A DNA stretch of 64,000 nt from Serratia liquefaciens ATCC 27592 (lineage in GTDB: Bacteria; Pseudomonadota; Gammaproteobacteria; Enterobacterales; Enterobacteriaceae). The stretch spans positions 2,108,001 through 2,172,000 of the forward strand of contig NC_021741.1 of the NCBI RefSeq assembly GCF_000422085.1. Direction: 5' to 3'. Made by a program: the position numbers and the translations under genes. The notes beneath the pieces are model-generated. The model searched no databases and was not told the DNA's origin. It was given only the letters and a program-made list of their open reading frames with translations. Each line of letters starts with the position of its first letter. The first letter of the stretch is position 1. This document shows, one piece after another, positions 8,644 to 17,773 of this stretch.

Positions 8644-9117
8644 ATGAGCAAACGTCGTACTACTTTCACCGTATTGGCGCTGATTGTTTCTCTGGGGTTG
8701 TCATCCGCACCGGCGCTGGCCGATAAAGGCGGCAACGGTAACGGCGGGGGTAACGGCCATGGTAACAGCGGCAATCACGGTAATAACGGCAACAATGGCA
8801 AGCATGGCAATAAAGCCAAAGATAACGATGGAGACCGCGGCTTGGTTTCCGTCAGTATTTCTCATGAGCGTGCACGTTCTCTGGCCTTGAACTACGGTCT
8901 GACCGGCTACCGTTCTTTGCCGCCGGGGATCGCCAAAAATCTGGCGCGTGGCAAGCCTCTCCCTCCGGGCATCGCCAAAAAAATGGTGCCATCCTCTATG
9001 CTGCACGATCTGCCTTATTACCCAGGCTATGAGTGGCGCATTGCCGGTAACGATCTGGTGCTGGTGGCGTTGAGTACCGCACTGGTTGCCTCGGTGATCA
9101 ACGGCGTGTTTGATTGA
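8644..9117 (+). CDS. CigR/RcnB-like exported protein with Gly-Asn-His linker
   Basis: 157 residues from the ATG at 8644 (AGGAAG upstream); an earlier in-frame start at 8590 would hide the signal peptide. Residues 1-26 are a signal peptide ending in APALA. Residues 27-58 are almost only Gly, Asn, His and Lys. The C-terminal part has two near-repeats of LPPGIAKN/LPPGIAKK, then YPGYEWRIAGNDLVLV, the signature of the RcnB/CigR family. CigR is a Salmonella anti-virulence regulator and inner-membrane protein; here the role is unknown. The His-rich stretch could bind metal, which is inference only. Confidence 0.72.
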   Translation: MSKRRTTFTVLALIVSLGLSSAPALADKGGNGNGGGNGHGNSGNHGNNGNNGKHGNKAKDNDGDRGLVSVSISHERARSLALNYGLTGYRSLPPGIAKNLARGKPLPPGIAKKMVPSSMLHDLPYYPGYEWRIAGNDLVLVALSTALVASVINGVFD

Positions 9118-9136
9118 TTCCCGCTGACTCTGCTTT

Positions 9137-9165
9137 AAGGCCCCGCTTCGGTGGGGCTTTTTATT
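9137..9165 (+). terminator. rho-independent terminator
   Basis: GCCCCGC - TTCG - GTGGGGC followed by TTTTTATTT, directly after the CigR-like gene. Confidence 0.85.
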
Positions 9166-9228
9166 TGCCTGCAACGGGGGATCGTGGTGAACTCTTTTCC
9201 TGTAATTTTGGTGCATAAGGAAATTGTG

Positions 9229-9759
9229 ATGTTCAGGATGTTATTGATTGCCTGCTGCCTGGTCAGTTTTTCCGCTTTGGCCAGCGGAGGGACGGCACTG
9301 GGTGAACTGGTCAATCAGCGTCTGGGTTATATGAAAGACGTTGCCGGCTACAAGGCACAGCAGCATTTGCCGATCGAGGATTTGGTGCAGGAGGCGAAGG
9401 TACTCGCAAGCACGCAGGCAGAGGCGGGGCGCTTAGGGCTGGATCCGCTTTCGGTTCGACCGTTTATCATCGCGCAAATGGACGCCGCGAAGGCGATTCA
9501 ATACCGTTACCGCGCGGACTGGCTGGCGCAGCCGGAAAGCGGCTGGCAGCCACGCCCGCTGGAACAGGTGCGGCCGCAAATTGCCGAGCTCAGCAGTCGC
9601 ATTTTGCAGCGACTGGCTCAGGAATTAAAAGCCGGAGCGCTGACGGAGAGTGCGCGCAGTCATTTTATTCAGGCTATTGATCAGAACAACCTCAGTGAGG
9701 CCGACAAGCAGCGGCTGTTTACCGCCTTATTGGCCGTCAGGGCCGCCAAGGCGGGATGA
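9229..9759 (+). CDS. secreted (gamma-type) chorismate mutase
   Basis: 176 residues from the ATG at 9229 (AAGG upstream). A signal peptide of about 19 residues ends in SALA. The mature part is an all-helical AroQ-gamma chorismate mutase: LGELVNQRLGYMKDVAGYKA carries the family's Arg and Lys substrate contacts, and PIEDLVQEAKVLA follows as in the periplasmic enzymes. It would convert chorismate to prephenate in the periplasm or outside the cell. It lies alone between terminators; the next gene is convergent. The physiological purpose of exported chorismate mutases is unclear in free-living enterics. Confidence 0.85.
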   Translation: MFRMLLIACCLVSFSALASGGTALGELVNQRLGYMKDVAGYKAQQHLPIEDLVQEAKVLASTQAEAGRLGLDPLSVRPFIIAQMDAAKAIQYRYRADWLAQPESGWQPRPLEQVRPQIAELSSRILQRLAQELKAGALTESARSHFIQAIDQNNLSEADKQRLFTALLAVRAAKAG

Positions 9760-9771
9760 TCCCGGCGTCCG

Positions 9772-11307
9772 CTAATCGCGGTCGACGCTGCTGCGCTGGA
9801 AGGTCAGCACCCGGCTGCGATTGGCAATCAAATCTACGCTGTAGCCGCGGAAATAGAGGCAAAAGCGTTTCAACCACGGGCCGTCGCTGCTTTCTACCAG
9901 CATGCGGCCCTGGCCCAGCGAACTGATCTTCCCGGTTTGCGATGCCGGGCCCACGCCAATGTGCACCCGATCGCCGCAGATCTCGAAGGCGGTGCGGTAC
10001 TGCGGGTGGTACCACAAGCCCTGCACGTGCTTCAGACAATCGCGGTTTGGCGTGACGGGCAGAAAGCTGCGCGGCACGTGGCACACTTCACCTTCTACCG
10101 CTTCACCGGTCCATTTCAGCCGCATCGGCATATGAGCGGAAAGCGACACCGCATAGCCGTCATCGGCCTGATACAGCGCCTCTTCACTGCCCAGATAAGC
10201 GACGTTGCCGTCTTTCACTTCCAGCCAGTAAGGATCTGCCACCGTGGTGTAAATGCCATCAGGAATGGCGGTGCTGCGTTTCGGCAGGGCTTCACCCAGC
10301 AAGGCGGCCATCACCTGCAGTGCCATGTTGAAACTGTCGCAATCCTCCCGGTTAGCCACCACAACGACACCGGATTGCCGGTCGGGTGACAGCAGGAAAT
10401 AAGTTTTGTAGCCGGCATGCGAACCGCCGTGGCCCAGCAGACGGTGTTCGCCGAGCGGCGTTTGCGCCAGCCCCAGCCCGTAAGCGCTGACCTGCCCTTG
10501 GTTGAGATGGCGTGGGGCACTCAGTTGCGCCAGTACGCCACGGCCAGGGCCTTGATTGGCCAGCAGCGTTTGCAGCCAGCGAGTGAGGGCATTGGCACTG
10601 CCGGTCAGGCTGCCGGAGGCGGAAAGGTGCAGGCCGGCGCTGGCCAACTGCCAGCCCTGCTCGGAACGCCAGTAACCGGGGGCAAGCCCAGGCACCACGT
10701 CATACCAGCTTTCCGGTGCCCGCAGTTGCACCTGCAGCGGCTGTGCAATGTGCTGCTGAACCAGTTGGTCGAAGTCATAGCCTTTGGCCTGTAGGGCCGC
10801 TTCAACCAACCGGTAGCCAGTATTGGTATAGGTGATTTCGCTGCCTGCCGGGTAGTTCAGCCCCTCTAGCCCCTGCAGAAACTGCATGACCGGTTGCGCT
10901 TCGCTGCGGGTATGCACCGAAATACCCAGCAGCCCCAGTGTTTCACGTACGTCAGGCAGCCCGCTGGTCATATCCAGCGCCTGGCCGACGGTCACATTTG
11001 ACAGCGGCTTTCGCAGCTCAGGCAGCAAGTCACCCAGGCGGTCATTCAGGCTCAGGGCCTGATCCGTAGCGTTGAGCGCCAGTGTGGCGAAAATATGTTT
11101 GGTGACGGAAGCGTAGCGCACCACGGTATCTGCGTTAAAAGGGGTATTTTGCGCCATATCGGCTCGCCCGGCATAGGCAGTTGCGCGTACTTGTGCGGCA
11201 TCGAACAGGGTAATAGCGCCACCGGGTTGGTTGTCGGACTGCCAATCAGCCAGCAGTCTATTGGCGACGGCCTGCGCGGCACGCCAGTTCAGCGGGATTT
11301 CGGACAT
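9772..11307 (-). CDS. beta-lactamase-fold serine hydrolase, probably D-aminopeptidase
   Basis: 511 residues, near the length of the S12 D-aminopeptidases. The N-terminal penicillin-binding fold has SVTK (Ser67, Lys70), YTN (Tyr160-Asn162) and a HGG triad in LLGHGGSHAGYK. The C-terminal 170 residues form beta-rich extra domains, as in D-aminopeptidase DAP. There is no signal peptide, so it acts in the cytoplasm. It would cut N-terminal D-residues from peptides or amides; a related esterase or amidase role is possible. It stands alone, divergent from nothing close, and convergent with the chorismate mutase. Confidence 0.75.
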   Translation of the reverse strand: MSEIPLNWRAAQAVANRLLADWQSDNQPGGAITLFDAAQVRATAYAGRADMAQNTPFNADTVVRYASVTKHIFATLALNATDQALSLNDRLGDLLPELRKPLSNVTVGQALDMTSGLPDVRETLGLLGISVHTRSEAQPVMQFLQGLEGLNYPAGSEITYTNTGYRLVEAALQAKGYDFDQLVQQHIAQPLQVQLRAPESWYDVVPGLAPGYWRSEQGWQLASAGLHLSASGSLTGSANALTRWLQTLLANQGPGRGVLAQLSAPRHLNQGQVSAYGLGLAQTPLGEHRLLGHGGSHAGYKTYFLLSPDRQSGVVVVANREDCDSFNMALQVMAALLGEALPKRSTAIPDGIYTTVADPYWLEVKDGNVAYLGSEEALYQADDGYAVSLSAHMPMRLKWTGEAVEGEVCHVPRSFLPVTPNRDCLKHVQGLWYHPQYRTAFEICGDRVHIGVGPASQTGKISSLGQGRMLVESSDGPWLKRFCLYFRGYSVDLIANRSRVLTFQRSSVDRD

Positions 11308-11543
11308 AGAGGGCCTCCAGAGTATTTTTTATTTATTTGTGCCTTGATGGGCTTTTCGCCAGATTGTGGCGTACCGCGCAAACGGCGGGCCGCTGTTTTG
11401 TGCGCTGTTCCGACCAGATTCACTGATTTTCAGTCAAAATTGCGATGTAGTACGCAAATTGAAACGGAAGCAACAAGGAGGCAAATTGTGTGCCGCAACG
11501 TCAGGGCGTTAAAGCGGGGGAGTGCTTGCTTGAAGGCTTGATT

Positions 11544-11573
11544 GTCGCAGGGCAATTAGCGTTGCCCTGCGAC
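11544..11573. repeat. perfect 12-bp inverted repeat
   Basis: GTCGCAGGGCAA - TTAGCG - TTGCCCTGCGAC, just downstream of hutG. No T-run follows on either strand, so it may be a processing or REP-like hairpin rather than a plain terminator. Confidence 0.6.
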
Positions 11574-11588
11574 AGGAGGAGAAAAGGA

Positions 11589-12392
11589 TTAACGCAGTTG
11601 ACCGCCACCGGACAGCAGGCTGTCGATCATCTGTTTTAGCAGGCGTTGCAGAGAGGCGGCACGCTCGGGCTCAAACGCATAGGGATACTGTTCGGACATG
11701 TAGTTCACCTGCGCCAGCTCCAGTTGAATGGCATGCTGCTGCTCTTGCGGACGGCCATAAGCCCGAGTGATATAACCGCCTTTGAAACGGCCGTTAAGCA
11801 CATGCGTGAACTGTTGTTGCTGTTCGCAGCAGGCGACCAGACGATCGCTCAGCGCCGGGGCGCAGCTTTCGCCCCCGTTGGTGCCCAGGTTGAGGTCTGG
11901 CAGCTTACCGTCGAACAGACGTGGGATAACGGAGGCAATGGAATGGGCGTCGAACAGCAGCGCGTAACCGTGCTTGGCTTTCAGGCGCGTCAGTTCGTCT
12001 TGCAACTGTTGGTGGTAAGGTTGCCAGATCTGTTCCAGATAGCCGGTGCGCTCCTGGTCAGAGGGGGCTTTACCCGGTAGGAAGCTCGGTCGGCCGTCAA
12101 ACAATACGTCAGGATACAGACCGGTGGTGGCGGTAGTATAAAGCGGTTTGTCGTCGGCTGGACGGTTCAAGTCGATAACAAAGCGCGAATAATTGCCGAC
12201 CAATATGCTGGCACCCATGGCACGAGCGAAATCGTACAGCTGTGGGATATGCCAGTCAGTGTCGGGCAGTGGCCGTGCATCGTCGGTCAAGCCGGCTTCG
12301 ACGGCCGGTGTCAATCGGGTACCGGCATGGGGAATACTGATCAGCAGCGGCAGGCTGCCGGGGTGGAAATCTAAAGCATCGCGAATGGTCAT
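11589..12392 (-). CDS. hutG: N-formylglutamate deformylase
   Basis: 267 residues. The start [29 protein letters not shown] and LFDAHSI are typical HutG motifs, with metal-binding His and Asp residues of the N-formylglutamate amidohydrolase fold. It hydrolyses N-formyl-L-glutamate to formate and glutamate, the last step of the five-step histidine route that uses HutF. It overlaps the hutI stop by four bases, so hutI-hutG is one leftward unit. Confidence 0.95.
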   Translation of the reverse strand: MTIRDALDFHPGSLPLLISIPHAGTRLTPAVEAGLTDDARPLPDTDWHIPQLYDFARAMGASILVGNYSRFVIDLNRPADDKPLYTTATTGLYPDVLFDGRPSFLPGKAPSDQERTGYLEQIWQPYHQQLQDELTRLKAKHGYALLFDAHSIASVIPRLFDGKLPDLNLGTNGGESCAPALSDRLVACCEQQQQFTHVLNGRFKGGYITRAYGRPQEQQHAIQLELAQVNYMSEQYPYAFEPERAASLQRLLKQMIDSLLSGGGQLR

Positions 12393-13612
12393 TGACGTAC
12401 TTCTCCTCGGAAAATCACCGTACAGGGCAGTTGACCGCCCAACCAGTAAGCCAGTTCAGCCGGACGGGACAGCGGCCAGTGCACAAAATCCGCCAGCTTG
12501 CCGGCTTCCAGCGTCCCCTGGCTTGCCTGCAGGCCCAGCGCCTTGGCCGCATGTACCGTGACGCCCGCCAACGCCTCTTCCGGCGTCAAGCGGAACAGCG
12601 TGCAGGCCATGTTGATCATCAAACGCAAGGACAACGCCGGTGAGGTGCCCGGGTTCGCATCGCTGGCGATCGCCATGGCTACGCCGTGTTTGCGGAACAG
12701 CTCTACCGGTGGGCATTGGGTTTCACGCAGCAGGTAATAAGCGCCCGGCAGCAGTACCGCAACGGTGCCTGCATCGCCCATTGCGCGCGCATCCTGTTCG
12801 GTAGCATATTCAAGATGATCGGCGGAAAGGGCATGGTGCTGCGCTGCCAATTCACTCCCGCCCAGGGCCGAAAGTTGTTCCGCATGCAGCTTAACGGGAA
12901 GACCGGCTTTTTCCGCTGCGGCGAACACGCGCGCCACCTGCGCCGGTGAGAACGCTAGATGCTCGCAGAAGGCGTCAACCGCATCGGCCAATCCGGCAGC
13001 GGCAGCCTGAGGAATAATGGTGTTGCACACCAGATCGATATAGTCGTCGGCGCGATGGGCATATTCCGGTGGCAGCGCGTGCGCCGCCAGGCAGGTGGTT
13101 TTCACTTCAACCGGCAACAGTTCGCCCAGCTTGCGCGCCACGCGCAGCATTTTCAGCTCGCTCTCCGGCGTCAGCCCGTAGCCGGATTTGATCTCCACGC
13201 AGGTCACGCCTTCCGCCAGCAGCGGTCGCAGCCGGAACAGCGCCTGCTCCAGCAGCAGTTCTTCGTCGGCGTCACGGGTAGCCTTGACGGTGGAAATGAT
13301 GCCACCGCCCTGGGCGGCGATATCGGCGTAGCTTACGCCATTCAGGCGCTGCTCGAATTCGCCGCTGCGGTTGCCACCGAACACCAGATGGGTATGGCAG
13401 TCGACAAAGCCCGGCGTGATGATACCGCCGTCGAATTTCACGGTTTCATCCGCTATCAAGTTTGCCGGTAACGCCGTATGTTCACCCAGCCAGACAATCT
13501 TGCCGTCACGCACGGCGATCGTGCCGTTGGTGATGGTGTGATATTTACCGTCGCGCATGGTGACGACGTCGGCCCCGTGCCACAGGCTGTCGCAGTGAAT
13601 CTCAGAGGTCAT
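12389..13612 (-). CDS. hutI: imidazolonepropionase
   Basis: 407 residues from the ATG at 13612, chosen because GGAG lies nine bases upstream and HutI proteins begin near this point; the longer frame to 13669 runs through the HutC operator. Amidohydrolase metal site: [13 protein letters not shown], then KLHAEQLS and SDANPGT. It opens the ring of 4-imidazolone-5-propionate to N-formimino-glutamate in the cytoplasm. It is the first gene of hutI-hutG, with a HutC-type palindrome 36 bases before the start. Confidence 0.95.
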   Translation of the reverse strand: MTSEIHCDSLWHGADVVTMRDGKYHTITNGTIAVRDGKIVWLGEHTALPANLIADETVKFDGGIITPGFVDCHTHLVFGGNRSGEFEQRLNGVSYADIAAQGGGIISTVKATRDADEELLLEQALFRLRPLLAEGVTCVEIKSGYGLTPESELKMLRVARKLGELLPVEVKTTCLAAHALPPEYAHRADDYIDLVCNTIIPQAAAAGLADAVDAFCEHLAFSPAQVARVFAAAEKAGLPVKLHAEQLSALGGSELAAQHHALSADHLEYATEQDARAMGDAGTVAVLLPGAYYLLRETQCPPVELFRKHGVAMAIASDANPGTSPALSLRLMINMACTLFRLTPEEALAGVTVHAAKALGLQASQGTLEAGKLADFVHWPLSRPAELAYWLGGQLPCTVIFRGEVRQ

Positions 13613-13647
13613 GGCTTTTCTCCGCCGGAGCCGTGGCTCCCACATGG

Positions 13648-13659
13648 TTGTATATACAA
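13648..13659. promoter_or_regulatory. HutC operator upstream of hutIG
   Basis: TTGTATATACAA is a perfect 12-bp palindrome resembling HutC operators (TGTATATACA core). The same 10-bp core recurs at 14593-14602 before hutF. Confidence 0.8.
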
Positions 13660-13771
13660 TTAAAAACAACCTAGCGCATTCATCGGGTTGTCACAAGGGG
13701 CGGGATAAAAATTTGTTATCGGGATGTGATCGTTGTGGAAGAGCGGGTACCAAAACGGCACCCGCAGGGGA

Positions 13772-14527
13772 TCAGACTTCGCTGGTGAAACGGCCGAACA
13801 GTTGATAACGGCTGCCCGGGTACAGCAGGCGTGCCGACGTGACCACGGTTTTACCGGACCAGGTGCGGCGGTGGATCAGTAATCCGGGTTCGTGGTCTTC
13901 CAACTGCAGCAGTTCGCGCTCCTGGCGGGTCGGCACTACCGCTTCGACGATGTGTTCGCCTGCGGTCAGCGGCGCGGCCTGCGTTAAATAGATATAGGGC
14001 GTAACGCGGTCGAAATCCTGTTTCATGTAGTCGGGGGCGATCAGCGGATTCACACAGCGGTCTTCCACCTGTACCGGCAGATCGTTTTCGTAATGCACAA
14101 TCTGCGAATAGAAAAGCTGCTGGCCTGGTTGAATGCCCAGCGCCAACGCTTCTTCCTCGCTGGCCGGTCGCGCTTTCAACTGCAGGATTTTGCTGCTGTG
14201 GCGATGACCCCGGGCGGCGATTTCGTCAGCGATGTTATGCACTTCCAGCAGCGCGGTGTGCGCTTTAGCTTCTGCGACGAAGGTGCCGACACCCTGCATG
14301 CGGATTAAATAACCTTCGGTGGTCAGTTCGCGCAAGGCGCGATTAATGGTCATCCGGCTGACGCCCAATTCGGCGACCAGCTCACTTTCCGAGGGGACGC
14401 GTTGGTGCGGCAACCAATGACCTGCACGAATTTGGTTCACGATCGCCTGCTTGACCCGTTGATATATTGGGGCGGGGGTATCGCTCATTGCAGCAGCCAG
14501 TTGCAGCACGGTCTGTTGATCAACCAC
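13772..14527 (-). CDS. hutC: histidine utilisation repressor HutC (GntR/UTRA)
   Basis: 251 residues. A GntR winged helix (about residues 18-85: IYQRVKQAIVNQIRAGHW, MTINRALRELTTEGYLIRMQ) is followed by a UTRA ligand domain, the HutC layout. It represses hut genes and is released by urocanate. The gene lies between the hutIG and hutFD units, with palindromic operators on both sides (13648 and 14593), so it should control both and perhaps itself. Confidence 0.94.
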   Translation of the reverse strand: MVDQQTVLQLAAAMSDTPAPIYQRVKQAIVNQIRAGHWLPHQRVPSESELVAELGVSRMTINRALRELTTEGYLIRMQGVGTFVAEAKAHTALLEVHNIADEIAARGHRHSSKILQLKARPASEEEALALGIQPGQQLFYSQIVHYENDLPVQVEDRCVNPLIAPDYMKQDFDRVTPYIYLTQAAPLTAGEHIVEAVVPTRQERELLQLEDHEPGLLIHRRTWSGKTVVTSARLLYPGSRYQLFGRFTSEV

Positions 14528-14592
14528 GACGTTAACCTCGTCAAATAAAAAAATAATAACATCAGTTTACTGTTGATGTCGGCGTATGTATA

Positions 14593-14602
14593 TGTATATA
14601 CA
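14593..14602. promoter_or_regulatory. HutC operator between hutC and hutF
   Basis: TGTATATACA, a perfect palindrome inside TATGTATATACAAC, 66 bases upstream of hutC and about 100 upstream of hutF. It shares its core with the site before hutI. Confidence 0.78.
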
Positions 14603-14703
14603 ACTAAGGGCCGGTCCGCCACAGCAATGCGCTGGGCCCGTATATTTTCGGATGCGCGATTATCGCGCGTTATTAGCCGTTACACTAACAGTGGAATACT
14701 GCC

Positions 14704-16074
14704 ATGCCTGCATATTTTGCCTCACGCGCTCTGCTTCCTGAAGGTTGGGCGCATAACGTCCGGTTGGACGTGGATGCGCAAGGTTACCTGACTCAGGTGA
14801 CTGCCGACGCTGATCCCGAAGGTTGCACCCGTCTGCACGGCGATGCGGTGCCGGGCATGCCAAACCTTCACTCCCACGCCTTCCAGCGTGCGATGGCCGG
14901 GCTGGCGGAGGTGGCGGGCAATCCGCAGGACAGTTTCTGGACCTGGCGCGATCTGATGTACCGCCTGGTGCAGCGCTTAACGCCGGAGCAGGTGGAGGTG
15001 ATCGCCCGTCAACTCTATATCGAAATGCTGAAAGGGGGCTATACCCAGGTCGCCGAGTTCCACTATCTGCATCACGGCGCCGACGGTCTCCCTTATGCCG
15101 ATCGCGGCGAAATGACCGGCCGACTCAGTCAGGCGGCGGCCCAGGCGGGGATCGGCATGACCCTGCTGCCGGTGCTGTATAGCTATGCGGGATTTGGCGG
15201 CCAGCCCGCTCAGCCGGGGCAAAAGCGTTTTATTCAGAATGCGGACAGCTATCTGGAGCAACAGCAGACGATCGCGCGTCAGTTGGCTGAGCAACCGTTG
15301 CAGAATCAGGGCCTGTGCTTCCACTCGCTGCGTGCGGTGGAATTGGGCCAAATGCAGCAGATCCTGGCGGCATCGGACAGTTCGCTGCCGGTACATATTC
15401 ATATTGCCGAGCAGCAGAAAGAGGTCAACGACTGTCTGGCCTGGAGCGGACGTCGCCCGGTCGCCTGGCTGTACGAGCATCTGCCGGTGGATCAGCGTTG
15501 GTGTCTGGTACACGCCACTCACCTCGATCGTGACGAGCTAGATCAGCTGGCGCGCAGCCAAGCGGTAGCCGGCCTGTGCCTGACTACCGAGGCTAACCTG
15601 GGCGACGGCATCTTCCCCGGCGACGCCTATCTGCAACATCAGGGGCGTTGGGGCATTGGTTCTGACAGCCACGTATCGCTCAATGTGGTGGAGGAACTGC
15701 GCTGGTTCGAATACGGTCAACGCCTGCGCGATCAGCGCCGTAACCGGCTGACCACGCCGGAGCAACCTGCCGTGGCCGACGTCCTCTACCAACAGGCCTT
15801 GCAGGGTGGGGCACAGGCCTGCGGTGCACCGATCGGTCGGCTGCAAAGCGGCTACCGTGCCGACTGGCTGGTGCTGGACGGCGACGATCCTTACCTGGCA
15901 GCGGCGCCGGACGCCTCCATCCTCAACCGCTGGCTGTTCGCCGGGGGTAAAGAGCAGATCCGCGATGTGTTCGTCGGTGGGCGACAGGTGATCGAGCAAG
16001 GGCGTCATGCACTGCAGCAACGCAGCAGTGCCGAGTTCTTGCAGGTGTTGAAAACCTTCCAGCAGGAGGCGTGA
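14704..16074 (+). CDS. hutF: formimidoylglutamate deiminase
   Basis: 456 residues, the usual HutF length. It is an amidohydrolase of the ATZ/TRZ type with metal ligands in MPNLHSHAFQRAM, HIHIAEQQKEV, LVHATHL and GIGSDSHVS. It deiminates N-formimino-L-glutamate to N-formyl-L-glutamate plus ammonia, feeding hutG. Its presence shows that this organism uses the five-step histidine route rather than HutE/formiminoglutamase. It is coupled to hutD by an ATGA overlap. Confidence 0.95.
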   Translation: MPAYFASRALLPEGWAHNVRLDVDAQGYLTQVTADADPEGCTRLHGDAVPGMPNLHSHAFQRAMAGLAEVAGNPQDSFWTWRDLMYRLVQRLTPEQVEVIARQLYIEMLKGGYTQVAEFHYLHHGADGLPYADRGEMTGRLSQAAAQAGIGMTLLPVLYSYAGFGGQPAQPGQKRFIQNADSYLEQQQTIARQLAEQPLQNQGLCFHSLRAVELGQMQQILAASDSSLPVHIHIAEQQKEVNDCLAWSGRRPVAWLYEHLPVDQRWCLVHATHLDRDELDQLARSQAVAGLCLTTEANLGDGIFPGDAYLQHQGRWGIGSDSHVSLNVVEELRWFEYGQRLRDQRRNRLTTPEQPAVADVLYQQALQGGAQACGAPIGRLQSGYRADWLVLDGDDPYLAAAPDASILNRWLFAGGKEQIRDVFVGGRQVIEQGRHALQQRSSAEFLQVLKTFQQEA

Positions 16075-16637
16075 TGAACCTGACGCGTTTTGATTTTGCT
16101 TCACTGCCGGTTACGCCGTGGCGCAACGGTGGTGGGGAAACCCGGGAGATCGCCAGTTGGCCTGTGGGCACCCAGGATTTTGACTGGCGTGCCAGTATCG
16201 CCACCATCGCGCAAGACGGCCCGTTCTCGGCCTTCAACGGCATAGATCGTTCGATAACGCTGTTGGAAGGCGATGGCGTGCATTTGTTCAGCGCCGGGCA
16301 CGTTGATCATCATTTATCGCAGGTTGGTGAACCGTTCGCCTTCTCCGGCGATGTGGCGTTGGGCGCGACCTTGTTGGGCGGCAGTAGCCAGGACTTCAAT
16401 ATCATGACCCGTCGCGGCCGCTGGGCAGCCGACGTGCAGCGAGTGACGAAGGCAATCGAGCTGCCGGTACCGCATGCCGGTGTGCTGTACGTGCTGCAGG
16501 GACGCTGGTTGCTGGCGGATGGTATTACCCTGACTGCACGCCAGGGCGGTTGGTGGCCGGCGGGCGAGTTTAGCGGGACGCTGGCCCCTCTTGAGGAAGA
16601 TAGCGTCATTCTGTGGGCCGACATCACAGCCTGCTAA
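16071..16637 (+). CDS. hutD: HutD cupin protein
   Basis: 188 residues. The HutD-family start (FASLPVTPWRNGGGETREIA) and a bicupin-like core (SITLLEGDGVHLF, FSGDVALGATLLGG) are clear. HutD is required for fit growth on histidine in pseudomonads and may cap hut expression by binding a pathway metabolite; its exact role is not settled. It overlaps hutF by four bases, forming a hutF-hutD operon. Confidence 0.92.
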   Translation: MMNLTRFDFASLPVTPWRNGGGETREIASWPVGTQDFDWRASIATIAQDGPFSAFNGIDRSITLLEGDGVHLFSAGHVDHHLSQVGEPFAFSGDVALGATLLGGSSQDFNIMTRRGRWAADVQRVTKAIELPVPHAGVLYVLQGRWLLADGITLTARQGGWWPAGEFSGTLAPLEEDSVILWADITAC

Positions 16638-16715
16638 ACCGGGCTAGAGTCCAGCGCTAAGTTGTGGGATGATCTGCACTTCTATCCCACACTTATCCCA
16701 GATTGAGAAGGGCGC

Positions 16716-17717
16716 ATGGCCTCGCTGAAAGACGTTGCAAAACTTGCCGGGGTATCCTTGATGACGGTATCCCGCGCCATCAACGAGCCCGATAAGCTGC
16801 GGCCGGAAACCTACCAACGCGTCAAACTGGCGATCGACCAACTGGAATACGTGCCCGATCTTGCGGCGCGACGCATTCGCGGCGACAGCAGTCGGGTTCA
16901 GACCCTCGGCGTGCTGGCGCTGGATACCGCGACAACCCCCTTCTCGGTAGAGATGATTCTGTCGATTGAAAAAACGGCGCGTGAACACGGTTGGAACAGC
17001 TTCGTGGTCAACCTGTTTGCCGACGACAGCGCGGAACATACCGTAGATTTGCTGCTGGCACACCGGCCGGACGGGGTGATTTTCACTACCATGGGGCTAC
17101 GCCAGGTAGATATACCGGCCAAGTTACTGGATAAAAAACTGGTGCTGGCCAACTGTATCAGCCAGGAACACCCGGTAGCCAGTTACATTCCCGATGATGA
17201 GCAGGGCCAGTATGACGCCATGCGTGCTTTGATCGCCAAAGGCTATCGCGCACCGCTGTGTATTCACCTGCCGGAAACGACCCTGGCGGCCGGGTTGCGC
17301 CGTCGCGGGCTGGAACGTGCCTGGCGTGAAGCGGGCGGAGACGTCGATCAATTACGGCAATATCATCTCGATCTGACCGAAGGCGACGAGCATTACCGCG
17401 ACAGCGTGGCATTGCTGGAACGGCACTTCTCGCCGGGGCGGCGCGACTGCGATGTGGTGGTGTGTGGCAACGATCGGGTGGCGTTTTTGGTGTATCAGGT
17501 GTTGCTGGCGCAGGGCTGGGAAATCCCGCAACAGGTCGGGGTGCTGGGCTACGACAATATGGTTGGTATTGGCCAGCTGTTCCTTCCGCCGCTGACCACG
17601 GTGCAGTTACCGCATTATGAGCTGGGCCGACAGGCGGCACTGCATCTGATTAATCAATTGGATCACAGCGACAGGGTGAAGGTGGCCTGCCCGTTATTAC
17701 TGCGTGGGTCGCTGTAA
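16716..17717 (+). CDS. cscR: sucrose operon repressor CscR (LacI family)
   Basis: 333 residues. A LacI-type helix-turn-helix (LKDVAKLAGVSLMTVSRAIN, residues 4-23) is followed by a hinge and a periplasmic-binding-like sensor domain with VVVCGNDRVAFLV and GVLGYDNM. It is convergent with cscA and cscB, which supports the sucrose assignment. The likely targets are the two identical GTTAACGTTAAC palindromes before cscB. The inducer is probably fructose or a fructose derivative, by family analogy. Confidence 0.85.
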   Translation: MASLKDVAKLAGVSLMTVSRAINEPDKLRPETYQRVKLAIDQLEYVPDLAARRIRGDSSRVQTLGVLALDTATTPFSVEMILSIEKTAREHGWNSFVVNLFADDSAEHTVDLLLAHRPDGVIFTTMGLRQVDIPAKLLDKKLVLANCISQEHPVASYIPDDEQGQYDAMRALIAKGYRAPLCIHLPETTLAAGLRRRGLERAWREAGGDVDQLRQYHLDLTEGDEHYRDSVALLERHFSPGRRDCDVVVCGNDRVAFLVYQVLLAQGWEIPQQVGVLGYDNMVGIGQLFLPPLTTVQLPHYELGRQAALHLINQLDHSDRVKVACPLLLRGSL

Positions 17718-17722
17718 CCCAA

Positions 17723-17753
17723 CAGGGCGCAGTTCATTCACCGCCGCGCCCTG
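17723..17753. repeat. GGGCGC hairpin (dispersed family, copy 2)
   Basis: CAGGGCGC - N15 - GCGCCCTG between convergent cscR and cscA. Its loop CATTCACCG is shared with the hairpin at 60972. No T-run follows on either strand. Confidence 0.55.
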
Positions 17754-17773
17754 CACATTGAGTTGGTCTCAGA

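Noticed and set aside
8701..9216. 171-codon minus-strand frame opposite the CigR-like gene
   Set aside because: Its His/Ile/Val-rich repeats mirror the Gly-Asn-His codons of the other strand; a shadow frame.
13613..13669. Longer N-terminus for hutI
   Set aside because: It would place the HutC operator inside the coding region, and the ATG at 13612 has its own ribosome site.
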